DNA of 44,616 nt, from positions 1 through 44,616 of the forward strand of contig JAFUNR010000027.1 of the NCBI GenBank assembly GCA_017472965.1, given 5' to 3'. Source of the stretch: Oscillospiraceae bacterium (GTDB taxonomy: Bacteria > Bacillota > Clostridia > Oscillospirales > Ruminococcaceae). This document shows, piece after piece, positions 31,348-40,011 of this stretch. Both the position numbers and the translations under genes were made by a program. The stretch's first letter is position 1. Each line of letters opens with the position of its first letter. Under the pieces are notes generated by a model, which saw only the letters and a list, made by a program, of their open reading frames with translations, was not told the origin of the DNA and did not search any database.

Positions 31348-31515
31348 ATGGCTTACAAGATTACTGATGCCTGCATCGCTTGCGGTTCCTGTGAGGGCGA
31401 GTGCCCCGTCGGCGCTATCTCCCTGGGCGACGGCAAGTACGAGATCAACGCTGATGCCTGCCTGGACTGCGGTTCCTGCGCCGCTGCCTGCCCCGTTGAT
31501 GCTATCGAAGGCTGA
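31348..31515 (+). CDS. 2[4Fe-4S] clostridial-type ferredoxin
   Basis: This is a 55-residue ferredoxin with the two-cluster pattern C9-x2-C12-x2-C15-x3-C19-P and C38-x2-C41-x2-C44-x3-C48-P. It is a low-potential electron carrier for pyruvate:ferredoxin oxidoreductase, hydrogenases and similar enzymes. GGAGG lies 8 nt upstream of the ATG. It has its own promoter and a strong terminator, and uses codons (GCT, GGT, GTT) unlike the GCC-rich neighbours, a pattern of high expression. It sits inside the ricT-trmN6 gap, where Bacillus has yabA. Confidence 0.95.
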   Translation: MAYKITDACIACGSCEGECPVGAISLGDGKYEINADACLDCGSCAAACPVDAIEG

Positions 31516-31530
31516 TTTCTTTGAAAAAAG

Positions 31531-31569
31531 CAGCGGCTGTCCGTCTGAGTGCGGTCAGCCGCTGTTTTT
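31531..31569 (+). terminator. Terminator of the ferredoxin gene
   Basis: CAGCGGCTG (31531-31539) pairs with CAGCCGCTG (31556-31564), followed by five Ts. Confidence 0.88.
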
Positions 31570-31572
31570 CTG

Positions 31573-31601
31573 TTGCCAAAAAACCTTTCGCGTGTTATTA
31601 T
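31573..31601 (+). promoter_or_regulatory. Promoter of trmN6-rsmI
   Basis: TTGCCA (31573-31578), 17 nt, and TATTAT (31596-31601) preceded by TG (extended -10). It lies directly after the ferredoxin terminator. Confidence 0.75.
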
Positions 31602-31719
31602 ATTAAAATAAATGTATACAGCCTGTGCAAATGCAGCGGAAAACGAGGGCGGGCAGAGAAAGCTGCCGCGCAAGGGGCCGATTCTGCTGCGCAAAAAAAT
31701 GGGGACGGAGGTGCCGCGT

Positions 31720-32487
31720 ATGGAGGCGATGGGCGATCGGATTGCCCGCGAGCTGCTTTGCGGCGGCACGGCGGTTTTTGTCAGCGCCGCGCACCGCTTC
31801 GGCACCGATGCCATGCTGCTGTCCCGTTTCTGCCGGGTGCGCCGGGCCGAGCGGGCCTGTGATCTGGGCAGCGGCTGCGGTATCATCCCGCTGCGCTGGC
31901 ACGATGGAGGCCACCGGGGGCCCGCCCTTGCGGTGGAGCTGCAGCCCGAAGCCGCCGCTCTGCTGCGGCGCGGGCTGGAAGAACCGGACGCCGCCGGTGA
32001 GCGCCCCGGCGGGCATATCACCGCCCTGTGCGCCGATCTGCGCAGCGTGGAATGGAAAGCACGCCCCGATGCCGGGCTTTATGATGTTGTCAGCTGCAAC
32101 CCGCCCTATTTCACCGGCGGCTTTGTCAGCACAAAACCGGGCCGCGCAGCGGCGCGGCACCAGATCACCTGCACCACGGCCGATGTGGCCCGTACCGCCG
32201 CCGTGCTTCTGCGGGACGGCGGCCGCCTGTGCCTGTGCGGCCGGCCCGCCGCGCTGGGACAGACCATGGCCGATTGCGTCAATGCCGGTCTGCAGCCAAA
32301 GCGGCTGCGCCTTGTGCGCCAGCGTGCCGACGCCGGCAGCCTGCCCTGGCTTTTCCTGCTGGATGCCCGCAAGGCGGGCGGCGTGGGGCTGCAGCTGCTG
32401 CCCGATCTGATCATGGAAAGCCCGCAGGGCGGTTTTTCCGACGAGGTGCTGGAAATTTACGGCAAAAAGAAGCCGGACGAAGAATAA
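31720..32487 (+). CDS. trmN6: tRNA1(Val) N6-adenosine methyltransferase-like protein (TrmN6/YabB)
   Basis: The 255-residue class I SAM methyltransferase has motif I (ACDLGSGCGIIPL, about residue 55), an AVELQPEAA acidic strand, and the NPPYF catalytic motif typical of N6-adenine methyltransferases. The family methylates A37 of tRNA1(Val). The ATG at 31720 is chosen because GGAGG lies 8 nt upstream; the open frame begins 36 codons earlier. It sits between ricT and rsmI, as in Bacillota. Confidence 0.88.
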   Translation: MEAMGDRIARELLCGGTAVFVSAAHRFGTDAMLLSRFCRVRRAERACDLGSGCGIIPLRWHDGGHRGPALAVELQPEAAALLRRGLEEPDAAGERPGGHITALCADLRSVEWKARPDAGLYDVVSCNPPYFTGGFVSTKPGRAAARHQITCTTADVARTAAVLLRDGGRLCLCGRPAALGQTMADCVNAGLQPKRLRLVRQRADAGSLPWLFLLDARKAGGVGLQLLPDLIMESPQGGFSDEVLEIYGKKKPDEE

Positions 32488-32538
32488 CGGCGAATAATAA
32501 ACGCCAAAGGATAACGAGAGAAAAAATGAGGTGACAGG

Positions 32539-33393
32539 ATGGCCGGAACGCTGTATGTGGTGGCAACGCCCATCGGAAATTTACAGGATATGACCCCGCG
32601 TGCGGCGGCCACCTTCGGCAGCGTGGATTTCATCGCCGCCGAGGATACCCGCGTCACGCTCAAGCTGCTCAACCATCTGGGGCTGAAAAAGCCGATGGTC
32701 AGCTATTATGAGCACAACGCCGCCGAGCGCGGCACGATGATCATCGACCGCATCCTTGCCGGCGAAAGCTGCGCCGTGTGCAGCGATGCGGGCATGCCCT
32801 GCATCAGCGATCCCGGCGAGCTGCTGGTAAAGGATGCCCACGCCGCCGGCATTACAGTGGTGCCCGTCCCCGCGGCAAGCGCCTCCGCCACCGCGCTGGC
32901 CGTCAGCGGACAGGCCACAGGCCGCTGGTGCTTCGAGGGCTTCCTGCCCATGAACAAAAACCAGCGGCGGGAGCGTCTGGCCGAGCTGCAGGATGAGCGC
33001 CGCACCATGATCTTTTACGAAGCCCCCCACAAGCTGAATGCCACGCTGGCGGATCTTGCCGCGGCTTTCGGCGGGCAGCGCAGCATCAGCATCTGCCGCG
33101 AGCTGACCAAGCTGCACGAGGAGATCTTCAAAACCACGCTGGAGGAAGCGGTGCGGCGCTATCAGGAAAATCCGCCCAAGGGCGAATTCTGTCTGGTGGT
33201 GGCGGGCGCAGAGCCCAAAGCCGCCGAAGAAAAGACCCTGACGCTGCAGGATGCGGTACAGCTGGTATTCGGCCTGATCGAAGAGGGCAAAGCCCCCAGC
33301 GCCGCCTGCAAGGAGGCCGCCCGTCTGACCGGCCGCACCAAGGGTGAGCTTTACACCGCGTATCTTGCCGCAAAAGAGGAGGAAGAGAAATGA
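32539..33393 (+). CDS. rsmI: 16S rRNA 2'-O-ribose methyltransferase RsmI
   Basis: The 284-residue protein is a tetrapyrrole-methylase-fold enzyme: TLYVVATPIGNLQDMTPRA at the start, FIAAEDTRVTLKLLNHL, SDAGMPCISDPG and CRELTKLHEE near residue 190. It 2'-O-methylates C1402 of 16S rRNA. Its stop overlaps the next gene by 4 nt. Its place next to trmN6 matches the conserved yabB-rsmI pairing. Confidence 0.95.
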   Translation: MAGTLYVVATPIGNLQDMTPRAAATFGSVDFIAAEDTRVTLKLLNHLGLKKPMVSYYEHNAAERGTMIIDRILAGESCAVCSDAGMPCISDPGELLVKDAHAAGITVVPVPAASASATALAVSGQATGRWCFEGFLPMNKNQRRERLAELQDERRTMIFYEAPHKLNATLADLAAAFGGQRSISICRELTKLHEEIFKTTLEEAVRRYQENPPKGEFCLVVAGAEPKAAEEKTLTLQDAVQLVFGLIEEGKAPSAACKEAARLTGRTKGELYTAYLAAKEEEEK

Positions 33394-33869
33394 AGCTGCT
33401 GGTCATCTCCGATGTGCACGGCGAGCACTATATCATGAAGCAGGTGCTGGAAAAGGAAGCCGATGCCGATGCCATCTTCTTTCTGGGGGACGGCATCCGC
33501 GATGTGGAGGTGTGGCAGCGCGCCAACCCCCAGCGCCGGCTGTACGCGGTACGCGGCAACTGCGATTACGAGCAGATGTGGCCTGAGGAGGGTCTTGCCG
33601 CTTTTGACAACACCCTGTTCTTTTATACGCACGGCCATGAATACGGGGTCAAAAGCACTCTGAGCGTCATCACCGATGCCGCCCGCGCCCGCGGTGCGGA
33701 TGTGGTGCTGTACGGCCACACCCACTACCCCATCCTCACCGAGCAGGATGGCATCCGGCTGTTCAACCCGGGCAGTCTCTCTTTCTCGCTGCGCATCAAC
33801 GGCCCGTGCTACGGGGTGCTCACCACCGCCCCCGGCGGCAAGGTGGAATTTGAACACAAAACCATTTGA
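33390..33869 (+). CDS. YfcE/MJ0936-family metallophosphoesterase
   Basis: This 159-residue phosphodiesterase has ISDVHGE (D-x-H, about residue 7), FFLGDGIRDVE (GDG), RGNCDYE (GNxD), FFYTHGHEYG and YGHTHYP, the full metal-ligand set of the YfcE family. It likely hydrolyses small phosphodiesters; the substrate is unknown. The ATG overlaps the rsmI stop (ATGA), so it is coupled to that operon. A terminator follows directly. Confidence 0.9.
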   Translation: MKLLVISDVHGEHYIMKQVLEKEADADAIFFLGDGIRDVEVWQRANPQRRLYAVRGNCDYEQMWPEEGLAAFDNTLFFYTHGHEYGVKSTLSVITDAARARGADVVLYGHTHYPILTEQDGIRLFNPGSLSFSLRINGPCYGVLTTAPGGKVEFEHKTI

Positions 33870-33877
33870 TTTTTCGA

Positions 33878-33912
33878 AAGGGACAGCTGCTTTTTCTCTT
33901 GCTGTCCCTTCT
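33878..33912 (+). terminator. Terminator of the trmN6-rsmI-yfcE-like operon
   Basis: AAGGGACAGC (33878-33887) pairs perfectly with GCTGTCCCTT (33901-33910). The T tail is short, so termination may be only partial. Confidence 0.65.
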
Positions 33913-33914
33913 TA

Positions 33915-34044
33915 CTTGGCTTCCCCTCTGGGAGAGCTGACGGCGAAGCCGACTGAGAGAGCCTTTGCCGCAAATGCCTGCCGGAAGACACACCCTCTCC
34001 GACCTCGCTCACGCTCGGCCACCTCCCCAAAAGGGAGAGGCAAG
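33915..34044. mobile_element. MITE-like element bounded by repeat copies C and D in inverted orientation
   Basis: The left end (33915-33936) and the right end (34023-34044, reverse-complemented) match at 16 of 22 positions and both begin CTTG. Copy C reads CTGGGAGAGCTGA...GACTGAGAGAG; copy D on the minus strand reads TTTTGGGGAGGTGGCC...GGAGAGGGT. The element encodes nothing. The ends look like imperfect terminal inverted repeats of a non-autonomous element or a pair of REP-type repeats. Confidence 0.5.
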
Positions 34045-34135
34045 CAGAATGTCGGGGAAGGCAAGGATGAGTGAAGAGGTTGCGCTGTAATCATTTTGCC
34101 TTCAAAAATTCCAAAAAAGGAAAGAGGAAATTGCT

Positions 34136-35482
34136 ATGGAACACAAAATTCTGAACCGTTATCCCCTGAAAAACCCCCGCCGCAAATGGGCACAGGACAA
34201 TTTTGTGCTTTCGCAGTTCAAAGCGCACGGAAACAATATGCGCAGGCATGTCAAGGCGTGCGCCGATGTCGGCTTTGACACCGTCGAGCTGGGCTGGGCA
34301 TCGGATGAGCAGGCCGATGCGGCGATCCAGCTTTGCGAACAATTCGGTATCCGCCTCATCTACCAGAACATGAGCCGTTTCGGCGGCGCCTGGGACAGGG
34401 ATCCGATCAACGGAAACCACGGGCCGTTTTTTTCCAACATTTACAAAAACCTGATCGGAAGCGGCCGGTGGAAGGAAAGCTCCTTCAAAGGCGAGACCGA
34501 TATCCGCAAGGTGATCGCCGAAAAACGGCATTGGAACGCCGTTGCGGGTTACTACATTTGGGACGAGCCGTTTTTTGAGGAGCAGTTCAGGCTCTGCCGC
34601 AAGCTGACCGACGACTGCGAAGCCGAAGATGCATCGGCGCTGGCATTCACGGTGGCCAACCCCAGCTACAACCCGCATTTTACCTGGGAGGGCAATGCGT
34701 ATCCCGCCTACATCGAGCGGTTTGCCGACATCATCGACCCGCCCGTCCTCTCCTTCGACTATTATCCCATCGGCACGCCGGAGCAAAACGAAGAGGATCA
34801 GCTTGACCGTTCGCCGATGTGGTGCGATCTTGCCGCGGTCAAGCGCATTGCGGATGCGCGCAGCCTGCCTTTCTGGTTTTATTATCAGGGAGTGAATTTG
34901 CATAAAGTGCCCGTCTTTACCTTCCCGATGGTCCGTCTGTCCATGTACGCGGGAGCGCTGTATGGAGCAAAGGCCCTCCAGCACTACTGCTCCACCGATG
35001 CCATCGTCGACGCCGACGGCAACCGTCTGCCCTTTTTTGAACCGCAAAAGCAGATCAACGCCGAATTTAAAGCACTTGGCGACACACTGATGGCCATCGA
35101 CTGCAGGCATGTGTTCCACGATGATGCCTGTCTTGCGGATTTTGAACCGATGCAGCACTATGCCGAACCGCTTTCCGACAGCGAATTTCTTGCAGAGAAG
35201 CTGCCTTACCGCACCTCCGTCGGCGAATTTGCCGATTCCTACGGCAACCGCTATATGATGGTGCTCAACCGGGACTATCACTGCGACAAGACCATCGCAC
35301 TGAAGCTGAATAAAAACTACCGCATTTATGAAGTCAGCCGGGATGACGGTCTGCAATATATCAAAAACGAGGGCACGGATACGCTTTCACTCCATCTGGA
35401 AGCCGGAGATGCCGTGTTGCTTCGTCTGCAGCCTGCCGAAGAGGAGGCTTTTACGGTCGAATACCGGTTGGTGAAAGACTGA
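34136..35482 (+). CDS. Putative glycosidase-like TIM-barrel protein
   Basis: The 448-residue protein has no signal peptide. I do not recognise it as a named family. Residues about 40-330 have TIM-barrel-like spacing: DVGFDTVELGW, GIRLIYQNMSR, VAGYYIWDEPFFE (a likely acid residue), VLSFDYYPIGT and PFWFYYQGVN. The last 100 residues form an all-beta module (MMVLNRD...LSLHLEAGDAVLLRL), as in C-terminal beta domains of many glycosidases. AGAGG lies about 8 nt before the ATG. It is followed by the larger glycosidase-like gene; the two probably share one transcript. The substrate is unknown. Confidence 0.55.
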   Translation: MEHKILNRYPLKNPRRKWAQDNFVLSQFKAHGNNMRRHVKACADVGFDTVELGWASDEQADAAIQLCEQFGIRLIYQNMSRFGGAWDRDPINGNHGPFFSNIYKNLIGSGRWKESSFKGETDIRKVIAEKRHWNAVAGYYIWDEPFFEEQFRLCRKLTDDCEAEDASALAFTVANPSYNPHFTWEGNAYPAYIERFADIIDPPVLSFDYYPIGTPEQNEEDQLDRSPMWCDLAAVKRIADARSLPFWFYYQGVNLHKVPVFTFPMVRLSMYAGALYGAKALQHYCSTDAIVDADGNRLPFFEPQKQINAEFKALGDTLMAIDCRHVFHDDACLADFEPMQHYAEPLSDSEFLAEKLPYRTSVGEFADSYGNRYMMVLNRDYHCDKTIALKLNKNYRIYEVSRDDGLQYIKNEGTDTLSLHLEAGDAVLLRLQPAEEEAFTVEYRLVKD

Positions 35483-35610
35483 GCCGCAGAAAAAGGCAAC
35501 AAGACAAAGGGTGTGCCGGGGTGCAGCAAAACAGCTGCACCCCGATGACAGCTTTACCAAACCAAATCCTGTCCGATAACCCGAATGCTTTTCGCAAAAA
35601 GGAGACCGCC

Positions 35611-37797
35611 ATGTACACCAAACAGGAACGGGAACGCATCCGCAGCTTTGCCGCACGTATCGGCGGCATTGATTTTGCACCGGGGAATGACCGGGTGCTG
35701 AACACCGCCGCCGCCGAACTGAAAAAGTTTTTTGAGGGCTGCGCCTTTACCAGCAGCGGACGGCTGCGCGTGGGGCTTGCCGACAGCGATGAGATCCGCC
35801 CTTTCTGCGAAGCGGGGGCGCTTTCCATCCACACGGTGGATGCGGCAGACGACGGCTTTGAGCTGCGCTGTGTCGGCGGCGATGTACTGGCGGCGGGCGC
35901 CAATCCCCGCGGCGTGCTGTACGCCGTGTACGAGCTGGAGGACCGCATCCTTGCCGGGGAAGCGGAAGAGCTTGATATTTTCATCGTGCCCGCCTTCCGC
36001 AAGCGTTCGGACGCCATCGGTCACTACCACAACGCACGTACCTATAATTTCGGCAACGACCCCATTGATGAAAAGAAAGCCGAATACCTTGCCCGCCTGC
36101 GCATCAATCAGTTCTGCGCCTGCTTTGACGGCTCTGCTTTCGGCAATTGCCTGTCGGATTTTGTCCACAGCGACGTGTTCCCATTCCAGCGGCAGCCACT
36201 GCCCGAGGCGGTGGCCATGCTGAAAAACAGCTCGTCCCTGCTGAGCAAATACGGCATCGAATTTCACATGATGCTGTGGGCGCCCGCGCTGCCCAAGCTG
36301 TTTGCGCCCATCGAAGCCTATCCCGAAGGCGTTCTGGGACAGGTTCGCCGTCCGTGGGGCGGGGATGAAAACCATCTGGACTACACGCTGTGCATCAACC
36401 ACCCGCTGGTGCAGCAGCACTACCGCAATATCATTCCGAAATTCATCCGGGAGTACCCGGACGTCAAGGGCTTTTTCCTGTACAATATGGACGGCGCCAG
36501 CTGGCTGTGCACGCCCGGGCTTTGCCCCAACTGCGCCAAAACGCTGGTGGATTCCGACCCCGCCGCTCACAACCCGTGGGAAACACAGGCTGCACTGGTG
36601 ACGCTGTTTGCCGATGCCGCCCACGGACAGGATCCGGATTTTACCGTCAGCTTCTGGGGGACCGTACATTTCCACGGCGAACCCATCGCCAAAATGTACC
36701 GCACCGCCAAAGGGTTTGATGTGCTGACCACCGGCTGCATGGGCGGCGACCACGACATCTACGTCACCAAGCAGGACGAGCCGGTGTACGAGGTGGCCGA
36801 AACACTGCGTGCCGCCAAGGAGCACGGCGTACCCGCCTGCGTGTATTACGCCTATAACCGGCTGGAAGCGGTGCAGCCGGGCCTGCCCACCCCCTTCGCC
36901 GCCGCCGAAGCGCTGAAGCTGTTCCGCGACTGGGGTTTTACCAACGCCATGGAGGTCACCGGCCCCACCCCCTGCATGAACCAGATCACCGCACTGGCCA
37001 TGCGGCAGTTCCAGTCCCAGCCGGACACCGATGCGGAAAGCTGGCTTTCTGCACTGGCGGCACGACAGTTCGGCACGGCGGCGGGCGCACACATGGTCAC
37101 AGCGTGGAAGCACATCCACAGCGCCTTTGGCTGCTGGCGGGATTATGACGCCAGCCCCCTGACGGGCAGCCAGTTCATGATGCGCATGGGTCTTTTTTCC
37201 AACGTCAGCGGCGCAGAGTGCATCCTGCCCGGCGTTCTGGATGCATTTGACAACTTTTACATGGAAACGCTCTCCGGTGTGGAGCCGTTCCGCCGCGAGG
37301 CCTTTGCCAAAAACCTGACCCCGGAGTTCCTTGACCGCTTTACCGCCACCGAACGGCACCTTGCCGCCGCCGAGGCCGCCGCATACCGCGCATTGGAAGC
37401 GGCAGGGGATGAGCCGGTGGGCATCTGCTATTATGAGGGCGGCTTTGAGGGCATCGGCCGTCACACGCAAAAGGAATTTGCCCGGCTGAACCTGTGCTCC
37501 ATCCGCATGACCCACGCCATGTGCCGGCAGAACATCGATATTCTGAAAGCCGTGGCGCTGCTGCGCGCCATGCGGGATACCCCCGCCATGAAGGCGGAGC
37601 TGTATCCCCGCTACCTGCGGCTGCTGGAAGCCGACCGGGCGCTGCTGACAGAATATGTCACCATGCTGGAGGAATTTTCCGCGCTGCGCCCCTGCCTGCC
37701 CATGACCGGTATGTGCGAAAACGAGCTGCACATTTACATCGACAACGCAGAGGAGCGTATCGGACGCATCACCGCCTACCTTGCCGCAAACCGCTGA
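35611..37797 (+). CDS. Putative glycoside hydrolase with GH67N/GH20b-like N-terminal domain
   Basis: The 728-residue protein has no signal peptide. The N-terminal 120 residues end in DVLAAGANPRGVLYAVYELE, the typical boundary of the domain that precedes alpha-glucuronidase and hexosaminidase barrels. A long TIM-barrel-like region follows (GIEFHMMLWAP, FFLYNMDGASW, a Cys pattern TPGLCPNCAK, VSFWGTVHFHG), then a helical C-terminal part. The nearest relatives by pattern are GH67-like and DUF4838-type proteins. AAAGGAG lies 6 nt before the ATG; the open frame extends 30 codons upstream. It is probably the second gene of a glycan operon and ends at a very strong terminator. Confidence 0.55.
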   Translation: MYTKQERERIRSFAARIGGIDFAPGNDRVLNTAAAELKKFFEGCAFTSSGRLRVGLADSDEIRPFCEAGALSIHTVDAADDGFELRCVGGDVLAAGANPRGVLYAVYELEDRILAGEAEELDIFIVPAFRKRSDAIGHYHNARTYNFGNDPIDEKKAEYLARLRINQFCACFDGSAFGNCLSDFVHSDVFPFQRQPLPEAVAMLKNSSSLLSKYGIEFHMMLWAPALPKLFAPIEAYPEGVLGQVRRPWGGDENHLDYTLCINHPLVQQHYRNIIPKFIREYPDVKGFFLYNMDGASWLCTPGLCPNCAKTLVDSDPAAHNPWETQAALVTLFADAAHGQDPDFTVSFWGTVHFHGEPIAKMYRTAKGFDVLTTGCMGGDHDIYVTKQDEPVYEVAETLRAAKEHGVPACVYYAYNRLEAVQPGLPTPFAAAEALKLFRDWGFTNAMEVTGPTPCMNQITALAMRQFQSQPDTDAESWLSALAARQFGTAAGAHMVTAWKHIHSAFGCWRDYDASPLTGSQFMMRMGLFSNVSGAECILPGVLDAFDNFYMETLSGVEPFRREAFAKNLTPEFLDRFTATERHLAAAEAAAYRALEAAGDEPVGICYYEGGFEGIGRHTQKEFARLNLCSIRMTHAMCRQNIDILKAVALLRAMRDTPAMKAELYPRYLRLLEADRALLTEYVTMLEEFSALRPCLPMTGMCENELHIYIDNAEERIGRITAYLAANR

Positions 37798-37836
37798 ACG
37801 GTTTTCACAGCGGCTGCTCAAAAACTGCCCTGAAGA

Positions 37837-37888
37837 AAAACAGGAGACGGTACGTTTTCGTGTGAAAGCGTACCGTCTCCTGTTTTTT
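37837..37888 (+). terminator. Very strong terminator of the glycosidase operon
   Basis: An 18-bp perfect stem (37837-37854 with 37869-37886), then a further T pair. Confidence 0.9.
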
Positions 37889-37929
37889 CAAAGTGGGTAA
37901 GAAAATTTTCTCTATAACAGTCTTATCTC

Positions 37930-38105
37930 ACCGTCGGCGCAGGGCAGTTGCGCAAGCAACTGCGGGACATATCCAAGAGCGTTCTGCATTCGGATAACTT
38001 TACCGATGCGCTCTTCTACCATCGGCGCAGGGCAGTTGCGCAAGCAACTGCGGGACACATCCAAGGGCGTTCTGCATTCGGATAACTTTACCGATGTGTC
38101 CAGTC
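37930..38105. repeat. Two 88-bp tandem repeat units with an internal palindrome
   Basis: Units start at 37930 and 38018 and are about 90 percent identical. Each contains GCAGTTGC-GCAA-GCAACTGC (a perfect 8-bp stem) and is bordered by CATCGG/CCGATG inverted hexamers. The unit is open in one minus-strand frame but has no start or family. The second copy directly abuts the truncated URO-D gene. There are only two copies, with no spacers, so it is not CRISPR. Confidence 0.8.
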
Positions 38106-38396
38106 GCCTCTGTATTCCCGCACGACCTCGATCATGTTCAGGTAGTTTTTGGCAGGGATGTAGTTGGGGATGGAGTTGCCGGTGCCGATGGCAAAGCCGC
38201 CGTGGCCGACGCTCTTTTTGATCACATCCAGCGCGTATTCCCGCAGCTCGGCGCGGGAGAAATGGCACACCTTGTCCATATCCAGACCGCCGAAGTTGCC
38301 GATCCTGTCGCCGTAGGTCTCCGCATCCGGCGCAAAGGCCTCCGCCGACCCCGCCTTTCCTGCGCCGTAAGGCCTGCGGCAGCGGTGCTTTTTCAA
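38088..38396 (-). pseudogene. C-terminal remnant of a URO-D/MtaA-family gene
   Basis: The frame encodes about 95 residues (GDRIGNFGGLDMDKVCHF, then LREYALDVIKK, GGFAIGTGNSIPNYIP and NYLNMIEVVREYRGDW) that match the C-terminal part of uroporphyrinogen-decarboxylase-family proteins (URO-D-like methyltransferases), which are usually about 340-400 residues. The first two thirds, with the active-site region, are absent; upstream lies the asnS promoter. It is too short to be functional and is best read as a decayed gene, with its 3' end abutting the tandem repeat. Confidence 0.7.
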
Positions 38397-38455
38397 AAAA
38401 ACGCCGTTTTGCGGGGTTTTGGCCCAAGTTTCCTGTGCGGATGCGTAAAAACTCT

Positions 38456-38484
38456 TTTACTTTTCATTCCGGCTGTGTTATAAT
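38456..38484 (+). promoter_or_regulatory. Promoter of asnS
   Basis: TTTACT (38456-38461), 17 nt and a perfect TATAAT (38479-38484) preceded by TG (extended -10). The leader is only about 70 nt long and shows no T-box. Confidence 0.78.
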
Positions 38485-38559
38485 AGCAACAAGTATTTTT
38501 ACTTTTCCGGAAAAGCCCGGAGGAGATTTCCCGCGTTTCGCGGTTTGGGAGGAACTATC

Positions 38560-39945
38560 ATGCAAAGAACAGAACTGGTCTCGCTGCTGCGGGCAACGCC
38601 TGCCGCCGGTACCGTGGTGACTGTGGCCGGCTGGGCCCGCACGGTGCGTGATTCCAAAAACATCGGCTTTATCGAGCTGAACGACGGCTCCTGCTTCAAA
38701 AATGTGCAGGTGGTGTTCGAGGCCGCCAAGCTGGAAAATTACAAGACCGTCGCCAAGTGCGGCGTGAGCACCGCCTTTGAGGTGACCGGTACCGTGGTGC
38801 TGACCCCGGAGGCCAAGCAGCCCTTTGAGATCAATGCCGAGTCCATCACCGTGGTGGGCGAATGTCCCCCCGATTACCCCATGCAGAAAAAGCGCCACTC
38901 CATCGAGTTTCTGCGCACCATGCCCCATCTGCGCCCCCGCACCAATACCTTCAGCGCGGTTTTCCGCGTGCGCAGCGTGGCGGCCTATGCCATTCACAAA
39001 TTCTTCCAGGAGAACGGCTTCGTCTACACCCACACCCCGCTGATCACCGGCAGTGACTGCGAGGGCGCGGGCGAGATGTTCCGCGTCACCACGCTGGATC
39101 TGGATAACATCCCCCGCACCGAAGAGGGCGCTGTGGATTTCAGCCAGGATTTCTTCGGCCGCTCCACCAACCTGACCGTTTCCGGCCAGCTGGAGGGCGA
39201 GACCTTCGCCATGGCCTTCGGCAAGATCTACACCTTCGGCCCCACCTTCCGCGCCGAAAATTCCAACACGCCGCGCCATGCCGCCGAATTCTGGATGATC
39301 GAGCCGGAGATCGCCTTTGCGGATCTGGCCGACGATATGGATCTGGCCGAGGCCATGGTCAAATATGTCATCGGCTATGTGCTGGATCACTGCCCCGATG
39401 AGATGGCTTTCTTCAACAATTTCATGGATAAGGGCCTCATCGAGCGCCTGACCGCCTTGCGCGATGCCGAGTTTGGCCGCGTCACCTACACCGAGGCGGT
39501 AGAGATCCTCAAGCAGAACAACGATAAGTTCCAGTACAAGGTGGACTGGGGCACTGATCTGCAGACCGAGCACGAGCGCTTCCTGACCGAGGAGGTCTAC
39601 AAGAAGCCGGTGTTCGTCACCGATTATCCCAAGGAGATCAAGAGCTTCTATATGCGCGTCAACGAGGACGGTAAAACCGTTGCCGCTGCCGATATGCTGG
39701 TACCCGGCGTGGGCGAGCTGATCGGCGGCAGCCAGCGCGAGGAGCGTCTGGATGTGCTGCGTGCCCGCATGGCCGAGCTGGGTCTTGGCGAGGAGGACTA
39801 TAAGCAGTATCTGGATCTGCGCCGCTTCGGCACCGCCAAGCACGCGGGCTTCGGTCTGGGCTTTGAGCGCCTGATCATGTACCTGACCGCTATCGGCAAC
39901 ATCCGCGATGTGCTGCCGTATCCCCGCACCGCCGGCGGCTTCTGA
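38560..39945 (+). CDS. asnS: Asparaginyl-tRNA synthetase
   Basis: The 461-residue class IIb aminoacyl-tRNA synthetase has an N-terminal OB-fold anticodon-binding domain (about 10-110), then the catalytic core with [15 protein letters not shown], motif 2 ([25 protein letters not shown]) and motif 3 ([26 protein letters not shown]). The last motif marks AsnRS rather than AspRS. GGGAGG lies 7 nt upstream of the ATG. It is transcribed alone, with a 12-bp hairpin just past the stop. Confidence 0.96.
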   Translation: MQRTELVSLLRATPAAGTVVTVAGWARTVRDSKNIGFIELNDGSCFKNVQVVFEAAKLENYKTVAKCGVSTAFEVTGTVVLTPEAKQPFEINAESITVVGECPPDYPMQKKRHSIEFLRTMPHLRPRTNTFSAVFRVRSVAAYAIHKFFQENGFVYTHTPLITGSDCEGAGEMFRVTTLDLDNIPRTEEGAVDFSQDFFGRSTNLTVSGQLEGETFAMAFGKIYTFGPTFRAENSNTPRHAAEFWMIEPEIAFADLADDMDLAEAMVKYVIGYVLDHCPDEMAFFNNFMDKGLIERLTALRDAEFGRVTYTEAVEILKQNNDKFQYKVDWGTDLQTEHERFLTEEVYKKPVFVTDYPKEIKSFYMRVNEDGKTVAAADMLVPGVGELIGGSQREERLDVLRARMAELGLGEEDYKQYLDLRRFGTAKHAGFGLGFERLIMYLTAIGNIRDVLPYPRTAGGF

Positions 39946-39962
39946 TCGCAGCATCACGCAAA

Positions 39963-40002
39963 ACAGCCCTGTTTGTACGCGATACGCCGAAAACAGGGCT
40001 GT
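39963..40002 (+). terminator. Hairpin after asnS
   Basis: ACAGCCCTGTTT (39963-39974) pairs with AAACAGGGCTGT (39991-40002), 12 bp. The plus-strand tail is AATCAC, not T-rich, so it is a weak terminator or a processing stem; the next gene starts 10 nt later. Confidence 0.55.
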
Positions 40003-40011
40003 AATCACATC

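Noticed and set aside
35554-37821. 755-residue open frame on the minus strand
   Set aside because: Antisense to the glycosidase-like gene; no start signal or recognisable motifs.
37930-38105. CRISPR array
   Set aside because: Only two long (88-bp) adjacent units with no unique spacers between them.
37912-38427. 171-residue minus-strand frame across the tandem repeats
   Set aside because: It joins the repeat in one frame to a wrong-frame reading of the URO-D remnant; no start signal or consistent family.
38485-38559. T-box leader of asnS
   Set aside because: The leader is about 70 nt with no T-box consensus, no specifier stem and no antiterminator.
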